This document shows, piece by piece, positions 1-6,329 of a DNA stretch of 8,653 nt; the first letter of the stretch is position 1, and every line of letters starts with the position of its first letter. Source of the DNA: PCC-9228 sp964477525 (GTDB lineage: Bacteria > Cyanobacteriota > Cyanobacteriia > Cyanobacteriales > PCC-9228). The position numbers were made by a program, and so were the translations under genes. The notes below the pieces were generated by a model. That model saw only the letters and a list, made by a program, of their open reading frames with translations, did no database searches and had not been told where the DNA came from. The stretch spans positions 1 to 8,653 of the forward strand of contig CAYZHY010000145.1 in NCBI GenBank assembly GCA_964477525.1. The letters are read 5' to 3'.

Positions 1-285
1 GACGATGGAATCTTTAAAAAATGGGGTTCCCATGGTTGCTATTCCCGTTACCAACGACCAACCAGGTGTGGCAGCGCGTATTGTTTGGACAGGAGAGAAT
101 TGGTTCCTTTAAAGAAAGCAAGCGTTTCCCGACTCCAAAAGGCAATTCGACGAGTGTTAATGGAAGATTCCTATAAAAAGCAAGCTTTGAGGTTGCAAGA
201 GGCAATCGAACGAGCAGGTGGTGTTAAGCGAGCAGCAGATATTATTGAAAAGGGTGTATCCACAGGCGAACCAGTCGTAGATTAA
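1..285 (+). pseudogene. 3' end of a CrtX-like (MGT/UGT family) glycosyltransferase, frameshifted
   Basis: This is the C-terminal part of a UDP-sugar glycosyltransferase of the macrolide/zeaxanthin glucosyltransferase type; the rest lies outside the window. Frame 2 from base 2 reads ESLKNGVPMVAIPVTNDQPG followed by VAARIVWTG, the nucleotide-sugar binding segment of these enzymes (CrtX has a closely similar DQPGVAARI stretch). That frame stops at 110-112. The remainder, ELVPLKKASVSRL through RAGGVKRAADIIEKG, continues in frame 1 and stops at 283-285. The break lies near 92-99 and equals one missing base or two extra bases. Both halves look well conserved, so this is either a recent pseudogene or a sequencing error in a draft assembly. 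If the gene is intact, the product would transfer a sugar to a lipophilic acceptor such as a carotenoid; the acceptor cannot be told from this fragment. Confidence 0.75.
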
Positions 286-351
286 GTATCTAGGAGTATT
301 AGCTTTTACGAATTCTATCAAATTATGCAAAATATAACCGGGTCGTTTTTG

Positions 352-379
352 TAGGGGGTGCTTCGCGAAGCCTCACCTA
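352..379. repeat. Palindromic intergenic element centred on GCTTCGCGAAGC
   Basis: The perfect 12-base palindrome GCTTCGCGAAGC (360-371) is flanked by imperfect outer arms, with TAGG at 352-355 pairing with CCTA at 376-379, so the whole element can fold into a hairpin. It has the look of the short interspersed palindromes common in cyanobacterial intergenic DNA. No T-run follows on either strand, so it is not a typical intrinsic terminator. Confidence 0.5.
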
Positions 380-384
380 TGTAG

Positions 385-537
385 GAAAGTGGAAAAATCC
401 AAGACGATGGTTTTTTCCTTCAGAATTTTATATTACTTGTAGAGGTTCTTTATGCATTGTATTTCTATCAAACCAAACGCCTGCTGCGACATCTCCGCCG
501 CAACCGCGCCGATGCACGTATGGTAAATTTTCGTTAA
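385..537 (+). other. Orphan open frame in the 286-631 intergenic region, possible gene remnant
   Basis: Bases 286-631 hold no convincing gene. Within them one frame is open from the stop at 382-384 to the TAA at 535-537 and ends in a protein-like basic tail, YFYQTKRLLRHLRRNRADAR. It has no ATG that would include this segment; a TTG in the codon run just before YFYQ is the only plausible start, giving under 30 residues. A second frame offers ATG 452-454 with AGAGG six bases upstream and would encode 24 residues with three cysteines, ending at 526. The two are mutually exclusive readings and neither is assigned to a family. A gene remnant next to the palindromic element is the more likely reading, with low certainty. 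Confidence 0.2.
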
Positions 538-631
538 ATTGCTAGTTTCCAGCGATCGCCAAAAGCTGCATAAAAATCAAGTCTGCGATCGATCTTCCCC
601 ATCTCCTAAGCTTCCATACTCCCATGCATTT

Positions 632-1111
632 TTAATCGGGAGGCGGCAGCCAAATCACGTAAATCAGACGAACAATCAGCCAGGTTACCAATGCGTAGGA
701 ACCGATAGCAATTAAAACGTTGATTTCAAATACGTTATTTTCCCCAAAAGTAGGATTTTGAAATAAGTTACTGAAGGGAGCTATAAATGGATGGGACAGC
801 TTGTAGATAAATATTGCAAATTGGTTTTGGGGATTGGCACCAAACAAATGCAAAAAGATACGTAAAGCTAGCAAAATACCTAACGCACCTACTAAATAGT
901 AAATAAATTGTACGGCTTTTTCAACAGCAGCTTCGCGTTGTGCAAGTTCTACCCGGCGTTCTTCTTCTTCGAGTTGCCATTGCTCGGAACGTTGCGAACG
1001 TGCCAAATTGCGCTGTTGGTAACCAGAACCTAAATCGGTTTTAGATTCTTGGTATTGCGTTTGTTCTTGGTTTTGCTGTTCTTGGTTTTGTCGATCGCGC
1101 TCTTCACTCAT
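632..1111 (-). CDS. YggT family membrane protein
   Basis: The product has 159 residues. Residues 1-60 are hydrophilic, rich in Gln and Glu (a short NQEQ repeat near 9-16), with a probable coiled coil at about 44-66. Two hydrophobic segments follow, at about 67-90 and 129-154. Between them lies the family's hallmark stretch LSHPFIAPFSNLF (105-117). That is one YGGT domain (PF02325 type). YggT proteins are inner-membrane or thylakoid proteins; relatives have been linked to membrane organisation, osmotic tolerance and FtsZ-ring or nucleoid positioning, but no biochemical activity is established. The start has no obvious Shine-Dalgarno sequence. The gene lies 78 bp downstream of the peroxiredoxin on the same strand, separated by a hairpin, so co-transcription is uncertain. 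The long charged N-terminal extension is the main departure from the minimal family. Confidence 0.85.
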   Translation of the reverse strand: MSEERDRQNQEQQNQEQTQYQESKTDLGSGYQQRNLARSQRSEQWQLEEEERRVELAQREAAVEKAVQFIYYLVGALGILLALRIFLHLFGANPQNQFAIFIYKLSHPFIAPFSNLFQNPTFGENNVFEINVLIAIGSYALVTWLIVRLIYVIWLPPPD

Positions 1112-1132
1112 AGGACTATTTTTTCATAGAAA

Positions 1133-1170
1133 GCTACCAGCTATCAACCCACAGGTCAATAGCTGATAGC
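1133..1170 (-). terminator. 12-bp intergenic hairpin after the peroxiredoxin gene
   Basis: Arms 1133-1144 and 1159-1170 pair over 12 positions around a 14-base loop. The only non-Watson-Crick position is a G-U wobble in minus-strand RNA but an A-C mismatch in plus-strand RNA, which favours function in the minus direction, the direction of both flanking genes. Only a weak T-tract (TTTCT) follows on the minus strand, so it could be a leaky terminator, an attenuator or an mRNA-stabilising 3' end. Confidence 0.5.
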
Positions 1171-1189
1171 CACACGCTAGATCAACTTT

Positions 1190-1735
1190 CTATTTCTTAG
1201 CCGATTTTAGATAATTGAGAACCGTATCGGCATCGGAAACTTCATAGGGGTCTTGGGGATAGTTATCGGAGAAACCAGGTTCGACAAACATTTTTTCAAT
1301 TTCCCCGTCGTTAACCACCATGGCATAGCGCCAGGAACGCATACCAAAGCCTAGGTTTTCTTTTTCCACCAACATACCCATTTGTCGGGTAAAGTCGCCG
1401 TTACCATCGGGGAGCATAGTAACTTTTTTAGCGCCTTGATGTTTGGCCCACTGGTTCATGACAAAGGCATCGTTTACAGATAGGCAAATGACATCATCAA
1501 CGCCTTGAGCGCGAATGTCATCGTACAGTTCCTCAAAGCGAGGCAGGTGATTGGCAGAACAGGTTGGTGTGAAGGCTCCTGGGAGAGCAAAGACTACGAC
1601 ACGCTTGCCACCAAAATAGTCTTGGGTGGTTTTTTCTTCCCATCGATATGGATTTTCGCCACCAATCGATTCGTCTCTGACACGGGTTTTGAAAGTTACG
1701 TTGGGAACGCGAGTTAAAGTTTGGGTTTCAGCCAT
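1190..1735 (-). CDS. Type II (Prx5-like) peroxiredoxin
   Basis: This is a 181-residue thiol peroxidase of the redoxin fold that reduces H2O2 and alkyl hydroperoxides in the cytosol, normally recharged by glutaredoxin/glutathione or thioredoxin. The active site is LPGAFTPTCS, with peroxidatic Cys59 supported by Pro52 and Thr56, and Arg136 in SWRYAMVV completes the usual catalytic set. The only other cysteine is Cys84, 25 residues on, the spacing seen in plant and cyanobacterial PrxII, where it can act as resolving cysteine. There is no fused glutaredoxin domain. The ATG at 1735 is supported by GGAGG (1744-1740 on the minus strand) four bases upstream. The gene diverges from the SLH lipoprotein across about 230 bp that hold its promoter. 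Family and function are secure; the electron donor is inferred. Confidence 0.95.
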   Translation of the reverse strand: MAETQTLTRVPNVTFKTRVRDESIGGENPYRWEEKTTQDYFGGKRVVVFALPGAFTPTCSANHLPRFEELYDDIRAQGVDDVICLSVNDAFVMNQWAKHQGAKKVTMLPDGNGDFTRQMGMLVEKENLGFGMRSWRYAMVVNDGEIEKMFVEPGFSDNYPQDPYEVSDADTVLNYLKSAKK

Positions 1736-1739
1736 AGTT

Positions 1740-1809
1740 CCTCCGAGTTTCTGTAATGACTACAGCGTTTGCGTAGGGGCTAAATTGATGCCCTCTTGTG
1801 GTTATTGTA
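1740..1809 (-). promoter_or_regulatory. Ribosome binding site and candidate -10 for the peroxiredoxin
   Basis: On the minus strand GGAGG at 1744-1740 is a strong Shine-Dalgarno sequence. TACAAT at 1809-1804 matches a -10 hexamer at five of six positions, about 70 bases before the start codon. No good -35 is seen at standard spacing, so the promoter call is tentative. Confidence 0.35.
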
Positions 1810-1964
1810 TCGAATTTATTGCACTTTGTAGTCATAATGATTTCGATCGAGTAAAAATCGAAAAGCGATCGCGGACCAAAACAAGGAGTGGCAGTTTTCG
1901 CTATCGTAGTATGGTAGGAATAGATATTTTCAAGCACCTTTGAGACCAATTATTGCGATCGCTG

Positions 1965-3242
1965 ATGTTATTATACCGACGTCCTGGAATTCTAAGTATG
2001 GCTATGGCTGGTTTGCTGCTACTGGCCACCTCCTGTGCCAATAGCGAAGCAGGACGTTCTGTGGAAGAATCGTTACAACCAGACGAACGTTTGCTGTCAG
2101 ATAGGGAAGGTCAGACCCAAAAATCCTCGCCAGAGGAGGCAACCCTGCCGGCAGATTTTCCGCAATCCGTTCCCATTTATCCCGACAGCCAACTGCAAGA
2201 GGTCAAATCTCAAAGAAAATCCGGCTGGCTGACCCAATGGCGAGCGAAAAATACTTCTCGTCAAGAGATTCTGCAATATTACGAATCGCAACTGCAAGAT
2301 AATGGCTGGCAATTACAAAAGCCAACCACCGCAGATACCAATACATCGGAGATTGTCGCACAACGGGATAGCCTGCAACTTACTGTATCCCTGCGATCGC
2401 TTTCTGGCAACCAGCGGCTAGCTTCCCAAGAAGCCACTACCTTTACGCTAGAAATCTCCCCACAACCAGAAACCTCGCCAACCCCAACCGCGACGCCGAC
2501 GCCTGCAACCACATCGACGCCAACACCAACGCCGTCGTCAACACCAACTTCTTCACCAACATTTCCCGATTTAGAACAAGCGCCAGAAGAAATTCGCAGT
2601 TACATCCGCGATTTGGCGAAATTAGGCATTTTGGAACCAGCCACCGAAACCGGCGAATTTCAACCCAACCAACCCGTTACCCGACGCACGTTTGCCCGTT
2701 GGTTGTTTTTGGCTCACAATAAAATTTACGCCCAACAGGCGGGTCAGCGTTTGCGCAAAGGCGTGAAATCTTCACAACCCGTGTTTGGTGACGTACCTAC
2801 CAGCGATCGAGATTTTGCGCCCATTCAAGGCTTAGCCGAAGCTGGCATTATTCCCTACTCGCAAACCGGCGAAGACGACCAAACTCAATTCAACCCCGAC
2901 CAACCCCTCACCCGTTCCCAGTTGTTGCGTTGGAAAGTGCCGTTGGATGTACGCAAATCCCTGCCAGCGGCTTCTGTGGATGCGGTACGGGAAAAATGGG
3001 GATTTCAAGATGCGCAGAAAATTGACTCGGAAACCATTCGCGCCTTGCTTGCCGATTATAAAAATGGCGATCTATCCAACGTTAGCCGTGCTTTTGGCTA
3101 TACGCGACTGTTTCAACCCAATAAGCCAGTGACCCGTGCCGAAGCCGCAGCCGCCTTGTGGTACTTTGGTTCCCAAGGGGAGGGATTGTCGGCAAAGAAT
3201 GTTTTGGAAATGAAGTCTTCTGGTACTAGCAATGGCGGGTAG
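1965..3242 (+). CDS. Lipoprotein with C-terminal SLH domains
   Basis: The product has 425 residues from ATG 1965. An in-frame TTG at 1953 would add four residues; ATG 1998 would remove the RR-containing n-region. Residues 1-23 form a signal peptide ending in LATSC, a lipobox-like site that would make Cys24 the lipidated N-terminus. Residues about 62-166 form a folded domain (begins with FPQSVPIYPDSQL, then GWLTQWRAKN and a YYESQLQDNGW helix) of a type seen in cyanobacterial envelope proteins without known function. A Thr/Pro/Ser linker spans about 169-199. Three S-layer homology units follow at about 200-257, 274-330 and 346-402, each ending in a FxPxxPxTRxxxxxxL motif (FQPNQPVTRRTFARWL, FNPDQPLTRSQLLRWK, FQPNKPVTRAEAAAAL). 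SLH domains bind cell-wall polymers, so the protein probably links membrane and peptidoglycan. It lies 76 bp upstream of dapB on the same strand. No Shine-Dalgarno sequence is evident at the chosen start. Confidence 0.85.
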   Translation: MLLYRRPGILSMAMAGLLLLATSCANSEAGRSVEESLQPDERLLSDREGQTQKSSPEEATLPADFPQSVPIYPDSQLQEVKSQRKSGWLTQWRAKNTSRQEILQYYESQLQDNGWQLQKPTTADTNTSEIVAQRDSLQLTVSLRSLSGNQRLASQEATTFTLEISPQPETSPTPTATPTPATTSTPTPTPSSTPTSSPTFPDLEQAPEEIRSYIRDLAKLGILEPATETGEFQPNQPVTRRTFARWLFLAHNKIYAQQAGQRLRKGVKSSQPVFGDVPTSDRDFAPIQGLAEAGIIPYSQTGEDDQTQFNPDQPLTRSQLLRWKVPLDVRKSLPAASVDAVREKWGFQDAQKIDSETIRALLADYKNGDLSNVSRAFGYTRLFQPNKPVTRAEAAAALWYFGSQGEGLSAKNVLEMKSSGTSNGG

Positions 3243-3318
3243 GGGGTTTCCCTTCGACCCAGGCACGCCAATCCCTTAGAATATCCATACGTAGCAATAG
3301 ATGAAATAGGTTAAAAAC

Positions 3319-4149
3319 ATGCAGCAGCGTCAATCTCCCATCCCCGTTATTGTCAACGGTGCCGCCGGCAAAATGGGTCGCGAAGTGGCGAAAGCGGTTT
3401 CCCAGGCAGAAGACATGACCCTGTTCGGTGCTATTGATAGAAATTCGCAATATATGGGGCAAGATGTCGGCGAAGTTGCTGGCTGCGGTCCCTTGGAAGT
3501 TCCCATTATTAACGATTTGCAGGGAACCATGGTGATGGCCGTGCAGGAGAAACAGCCGGGGGTGATGGTGGATTTTACCCATCCCGATAGCGTTTACGAT
3601 AACATCCGCACCGCGATCGCTTATGGGATTCGACCCGTAGTAGGCACCACCGGCTTAACTGCCAAGCAGCTGGACGAACTGGCGGACTTTGCCGAAAAAG
3701 CCAGTATGGGTGCTTTAATTGTCCCCAATTTTTCCATTGGCATGGTCTTACTGCAACAAGCTGCCATTCGCGCATCTCAATACTTCGAGAATGTGGAAAT
3801 CATCGAACTCCATCACAATCAAAAAGCAGATGCCCCCAGCGGTACCGCGATTAAAACCGCGCAAATGCTGGCAGAGCTAGGCAAAACCTACAATTCCCCT
3901 CAAGTGGAAGAAAGTGAGAACATGGCAGGGGCCAGGGGAGCAAAAGCACCGGAAAATATTCCCATTCACAGCGTTCGTCTGCCGGGTTTGCTGGCTCACC
4001 AGGAAGTCATTTTTGGCGGTCCCGGACAAACCTATACGCTGCGTCACGATACCATCGATCGCGCCTCATTTATGCCTGGCGTTTTACTAGCCGTGCGTAA
4101 GGTTTTGGAACTGAAAACTTTGGTGTATGGTTTGGAAAAAATCCTGTAA
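3319..4149 (+). CDS. dapB: 4-hydroxy-tetrahydrodipicolinate reductase
   Basis: DapB performs the NAD(P)H-dependent reduction of 4-hydroxy-tetrahydrodipicolinate to tetrahydrodipicolinate in the cytosol, the second committed step of the diaminopimelate/lysine pathway. The protein has 276 residues, close to the family norm. The Rossmann motif GAAGKMG is at 14-20, VVGTTGLT at 107-114 and PNFSIGMVL at 136-144. The signature ELHHNQKADAPSGTA starts at 163 and holds His165, His166 and Lys169, equivalent to the catalytic residues of E. coli DapB. The C-terminal HSVRLPGLLAHQEV and HDTIDRASFMPGV segments are intact. ATG 3319 lies just ahead of the first beta strand of the nucleotide-binding fold; only a weak AGG precedes it. 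It follows the SLH gene by 76 bp and converges with hcp. Confidence 0.97.
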   Translation: MQQRQSPIPVIVNGAAGKMGREVAKAVSQAEDMTLFGAIDRNSQYMGQDVGEVAGCGPLEVPIINDLQGTMVMAVQEKQPGVMVDFTHPDSVYDNIRTAIAYGIRPVVGTTGLTAKQLDELADFAEKASMGALIVPNFSIGMVLLQQAAIRASQYFENVEIIELHHNQKADAPSGTAIKTAQMLAELGKTYNSPQVEESENMAGARGAKAPENIPIHSVRLPGLLAHQEVIFGGPGQTYTLRHDTIDRASFMPGVLLAVRKVLELKTLVYGLEKIL

Positions 4150-4208
4150 TTAGAGAATTATCGCCCGTAAAGCTTGGTTCCGCGACCAAATTCTTATGGA
4201 AATATCGT

Positions 4209-4248
4209 AGGGGAAGAGGGCAAGCCCCCGTGCTTGCCCTCTTCCCCT
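4209..4248. repeat. Perfect 17-bp inverted repeat between dapB and hcp
   Basis: Bases 4209-4225 pair without mismatch with 4232-4248, leaving a six-base loop CCCCGT. The arms contain GGGGAAGAGGGCAAG and its complement. Its place between the convergent dapB and hcp genes would suit a bidirectional transcription barrier, but no T-run follows on either strand. The GTAGGGG start and CAAGCCCCCGTGCTTG core resemble short palindromes scattered in cyanobacterial intergenic DNA, so a mobile palindromic repeat is equally likely. A smaller hairpin (TTGGT 4174-4178, ACCAA 4185-4189) lies between it and the dapB stop. Confidence 0.7.
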
Positions 4249-4306
4249 CAATGTTATACTTCTCCAGGCTAAGGCTAAAACTTCTTGTGGTTTTCCCCTC
4301 TTCCCC

Positions 4307-4447
4307 CTCCTCCCACTCCTCCCNNNNNNNNNNNNNNNNNNNNNNNNNNNNNNNNNNNNNNNNNNNNNNNNNNNNNNNNNNNNNNNNNNNNNNNNNNNNN
4401 NNNNNNNNNNNNNNNNNNNNNNNCTCCTCCCACTCCTCCCCCTCCTC
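4307..4447. repeat. Tandem array of a 9-bp pyrimidine unit, CTCCTCCC[A/C], broken by the gap
   Basis: Before the gap the units are CTCCTCCCA (4307-4315) and CTCCTCCC (4316-4323). After it come CTCCTCCCA (4424-4432), CTCCTCCCC (4433-4441) and a partial CTCCTC (4442-4447). The plus strand is almost wholly pyrimidine and the minus strand carries GGGAGGAG runs. The identical units on both sides show that the gap is an unresolved stretch of the same repeat. Nothing else is visible in 4150-4489 besides this and the inverted repeat. The array follows the hcp stop codon by about 45 bases in the direction of hcp transcription. Confidence 0.8.
4324..4423. other. Assembly gap of 100 N
   Basis: The run is exactly 100 unknown bases, the conventional placeholder for a gap of unknown length. 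The real distance between dapB and hcp is therefore not known, and translations through it carry no meaning. Confidence 0.95.
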
Positions 4448-4489
4448 TATCTCAAACGTGGTCTGTACACATCGAATTTGGTATCACTT

Positions 4490-6127
4490 CTAACTTTGCA
4501 AGCAGGCAGCCAAATCTTCGTCGGGGGTCGAAATTGGCTTCAGATTGTACTGTTGCGAGAGCAATTGCAACACATTGGGAGAAATAAACGCCGGTATGCT
4601 GGGACCGAGGCGAATATCTTTGATGCCTAAGTACAGCAACGTCAGTAAAATGGCCACGGCTTTTTGTTCGTACCAAGAGAGAACCATCGATAGGGGGAGT
4701 TCGTTGACATTTACCGAAAATGCATTCGCCAATGTCAAAGCAATTTGAATGGCAGAGTAAGCATCGTTGCACTGACCCACATCCATCAAGCGGGGGATGC
4801 CGTCGATGTCTCCCAGATTTTTATCGAAGAAACGGAATTTACCGCAAGCGAGGGTGAGAACCACGCAATCGTCGGGAACTTTTTCCACAAATTCGGTATA
4901 GTAATTGCGGGTGGGTTTGGCACCATCGCAACCGCCAACCAAGAAGAAGTGGCGAATATCCCCTTGTTTGACTGCCTCAATAACCTTATCCGCTACTTGC
5001 GAAACGGCATTGCGAGCAAATCCGGTGGTGACGCAACGGGAATCGCCGTCGGTTGTGAAACCAGGCATGGCGAATGCTTGTTCGATGACGGGGGTAAAAT
5101 CATCATTTTTGATATGGGGTAAACCAGGAAAACCCACCGGACCGGCGGTATACACGCGATCGCGATAGCTATCTCGCGGCGGCATCAGGCAGTTGGTATT
5201 GAGAACGATGGGACCGGGAAAGTCGGCAAATTCCTTGGTTTGATTTTGCCAAGCGGTACCGTAGTGACCGTATAGGTGAGGATATTTTTGTTTTAATTGG
5301 GGATAGCCGTGTGCCGGCAGCATTTCCCCGTGGGTATAGACGTAGATACCTGTGTTTTGAGTTTGCTGCAGCAGTTTTTCCAACTCTAGCAAGTCATGAC
5401 CGGACATTAAAATGGCTTTGCCGCGTTTGGCACCCAAAGGAACGCTGGTGGGAACCGGATCGCCGTAGGTTTGCGTATTGCCAGCATCCAACAGTTCCAT
5501 GGTCCGCAAGTTGACTTTCCCCAATTCTAGGGCAATGTCTACCCAATCCTGCAAGTTTTTGTCTTGGCTATCTAAAGCTGCTAAGGCACGATGGCAAAAT
5601 TCGTATACGCTATCGTCGTGTTGGTTGAGTTCGGCAGCATGGAAAGCATAAGCAGCGATGCCTTTCAGTCCGTACAATACGGTCAGTTTGAGGGAGAAGA
5701 TATCTTGGTCGGTGCCGGATTTGCCGATAAATTCGTATTCGATATTTTGGCCTTGTTGCACCAAGTTGGCTTGGTCGCTAGCGGGTTGGAAGTTGGCTAC
5801 ATCCGACCAAACTGGCGTACTGCCGGTGGCGGCGATGCGGTTTTTCAGGTCTTCTCGAAATGCGATCGCTTTTTGGATATAAGTACAAAAGTTTTCTGGG
5901 TCAAAGTTAACGTTGGTGAGGGTAGCAAACAGTGCCTCGCAGGTAAAAACATCAACCTCTTTGTCAGTTATACCTACTTCTCTGGCTTGCAAAGCAACTT
6001 CTCCCAATCCCCGCAAACAGTGGGTCAGCAAATCTTGCAAAGCATCAACTTCTGGGGGTTTGCCGCAAGCACCCATTGTATAGCAAGCTTCGCCTTTGGC
6101 GGTTTGTTCGCATTGGCTGCAAAACAT
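4490..6127 (-). CDS. hcp: Hybrid cluster protein (hydroxylamine reductase / NO reductase), class-I-type
   Basis: Hcp (prismane protein) carries a hybrid Fe-S-O cluster and reduces hydroxylamine to ammonia in vitro; in enterobacteria it acts as a nitric oxide reductase and S-nitrosylase in anaerobic nitrosative stress. The 545 residues match family length. N-terminal Cys3, Cys6, Cys15 and Cys21 have the CX2CX8CX5C spacing of the Desulfovibrio class with a cubane cluster, not the wider spacing of E. coli Hcp. All hybrid-cluster ligands are present: His244 (SGHD), Glu268 (THGEM), Cys313 (NTNC), Cys400 (GGCDG, the persulfide site), Cys428 (ACGK), Cys453 (GQCND), Glu487 and Lys489 (WYEQK). ATG 6127 is preceded by AAGGAG (6142-6137, minus strand) with nine bases between. 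No hcr-like NADH oxidoreductase gene adjoins it, so the electron donor is unknown. An FNR/HcpR-type palindrome lies about 60-75 bases upstream. Confidence 0.97.
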   Translation of the reverse strand: MFCSQCEQTAKGEACYTMGACGKPPEVDALQDLLTHCLRGLGEVALQAREVGITDKEVDVFTCEALFATLTNVNFDPENFCTYIQKAIAFREDLKNRIAATGSTPVWSDVANFQPASDQANLVQQGQNIEYEFIGKSGTDQDIFSLKLTVLYGLKGIAAYAFHAAELNQHDDSVYEFCHRALAALDSQDKNLQDWVDIALELGKVNLRTMELLDAGNTQTYGDPVPTSVPLGAKRGKAILMSGHDLLELEKLLQQTQNTGIYVYTHGEMLPAHGYPQLKQKYPHLYGHYGTAWQNQTKEFADFPGPIVLNTNCLMPPRDSYRDRVYTAGPVGFPGLPHIKNDDFTPVIEQAFAMPGFTTDGDSRCVTTGFARNAVSQVADKVIEAVKQGDIRHFFLVGGCDGAKPTRNYYTEFVEKVPDDCVVLTLACGKFRFFDKNLGDIDGIPRLMDVGQCNDAYSAIQIALTLANAFSVNVNELPLSMVLSWYEQKAVAILLTLLYLGIKDIRLGPSIPAFISPNVLQLLSQQYNLKPISTPDEDLAACLQS

Positions 6128-6188
6128 ATGATGTATCTCCTTCCTGCTGGTCTATTGTTACTCTATCGAAAGTGGGGAGAAAGTTTCC

Positions 6189-6202
6189 TTGACCTAAGTC
6201 AA
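6189..6202 (-). promoter_or_regulatory. CRP/FNR-family (HcpR/DNR-like) operator upstream of hcp
   Basis: The minus strand reads TTGAC-TTAG-GTCAA, a perfect 5-4-5 inverted repeat in the layout bound by FNR-type regulators. With flanks it is ATTTGACTTAGGTCAAGG, very near the site I recall for HcpR in Desulfovibrio (ATTTGACC-NN-GGTCAAAT). Its centre lies about 31 bases before a weak -10-like GATAGA (6167-6162), so the site would sit near -41, the classic class II activator position. No regulator gene is visible in the window. Confidence 0.6.
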
Positions 6203-6269
6203 ATTGCGATTAATTTTTGGATTTTGGTGGTTGGCAGCAACAGACAAAATTCTCTCATATCAAGAATAG

Positions 6270-6299
6270 AAAAAAGTAGGGTGCGAAGAAACACCCTAC
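6270..6299 (-). terminator. Intrinsic terminator closing the 6330-7136 minus-strand unit
   Basis: On the minus strand a perfect 8-bp stem, GTAGGGTG/CACCCTAC (arms 6299-6292 and 6283-6276), with an eight-base loop is followed by six T. It lies about 30 bases after the TAA at 6332-6330, so it insulates hcp from upstream transcription and implies that a real minus-strand transcript ends here. Confidence 0.9.
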
Positions 6300-6329
6300 C
6301 AAAACGAATAATTTGAAAGATGGGTTGGG

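Noticed and set aside
1728..1949. Minus-strand frame in the prx/SLH divergent region
   Set aside because: It overlaps the peroxiredoxin start and its Shine-Dalgarno sequence; cysteine- and threonine-rich translation without a recognisable domain.
3226..3582. A 118-codon minus-strand frame opposite the start of dapB
   Set aside because: Histidine-rich translation of the antisense of conserved DapB codons, with no ribosome site.
4230..4587. Two plus-strand frames rich in Ser/His or Pro/Thr across the gap
   Set aside because: They are translations of the pyrimidine repeat and of 100 unknown bases and have no meaning as proteins.
5591..6316. A 241-codon plus-strand frame antisense to hcp
   Set aside because: It lies opposite a fully conserved Hcp sequence and crosses the hcp promoter and the terminator arms; it has no family motifs and is a shadow frame.
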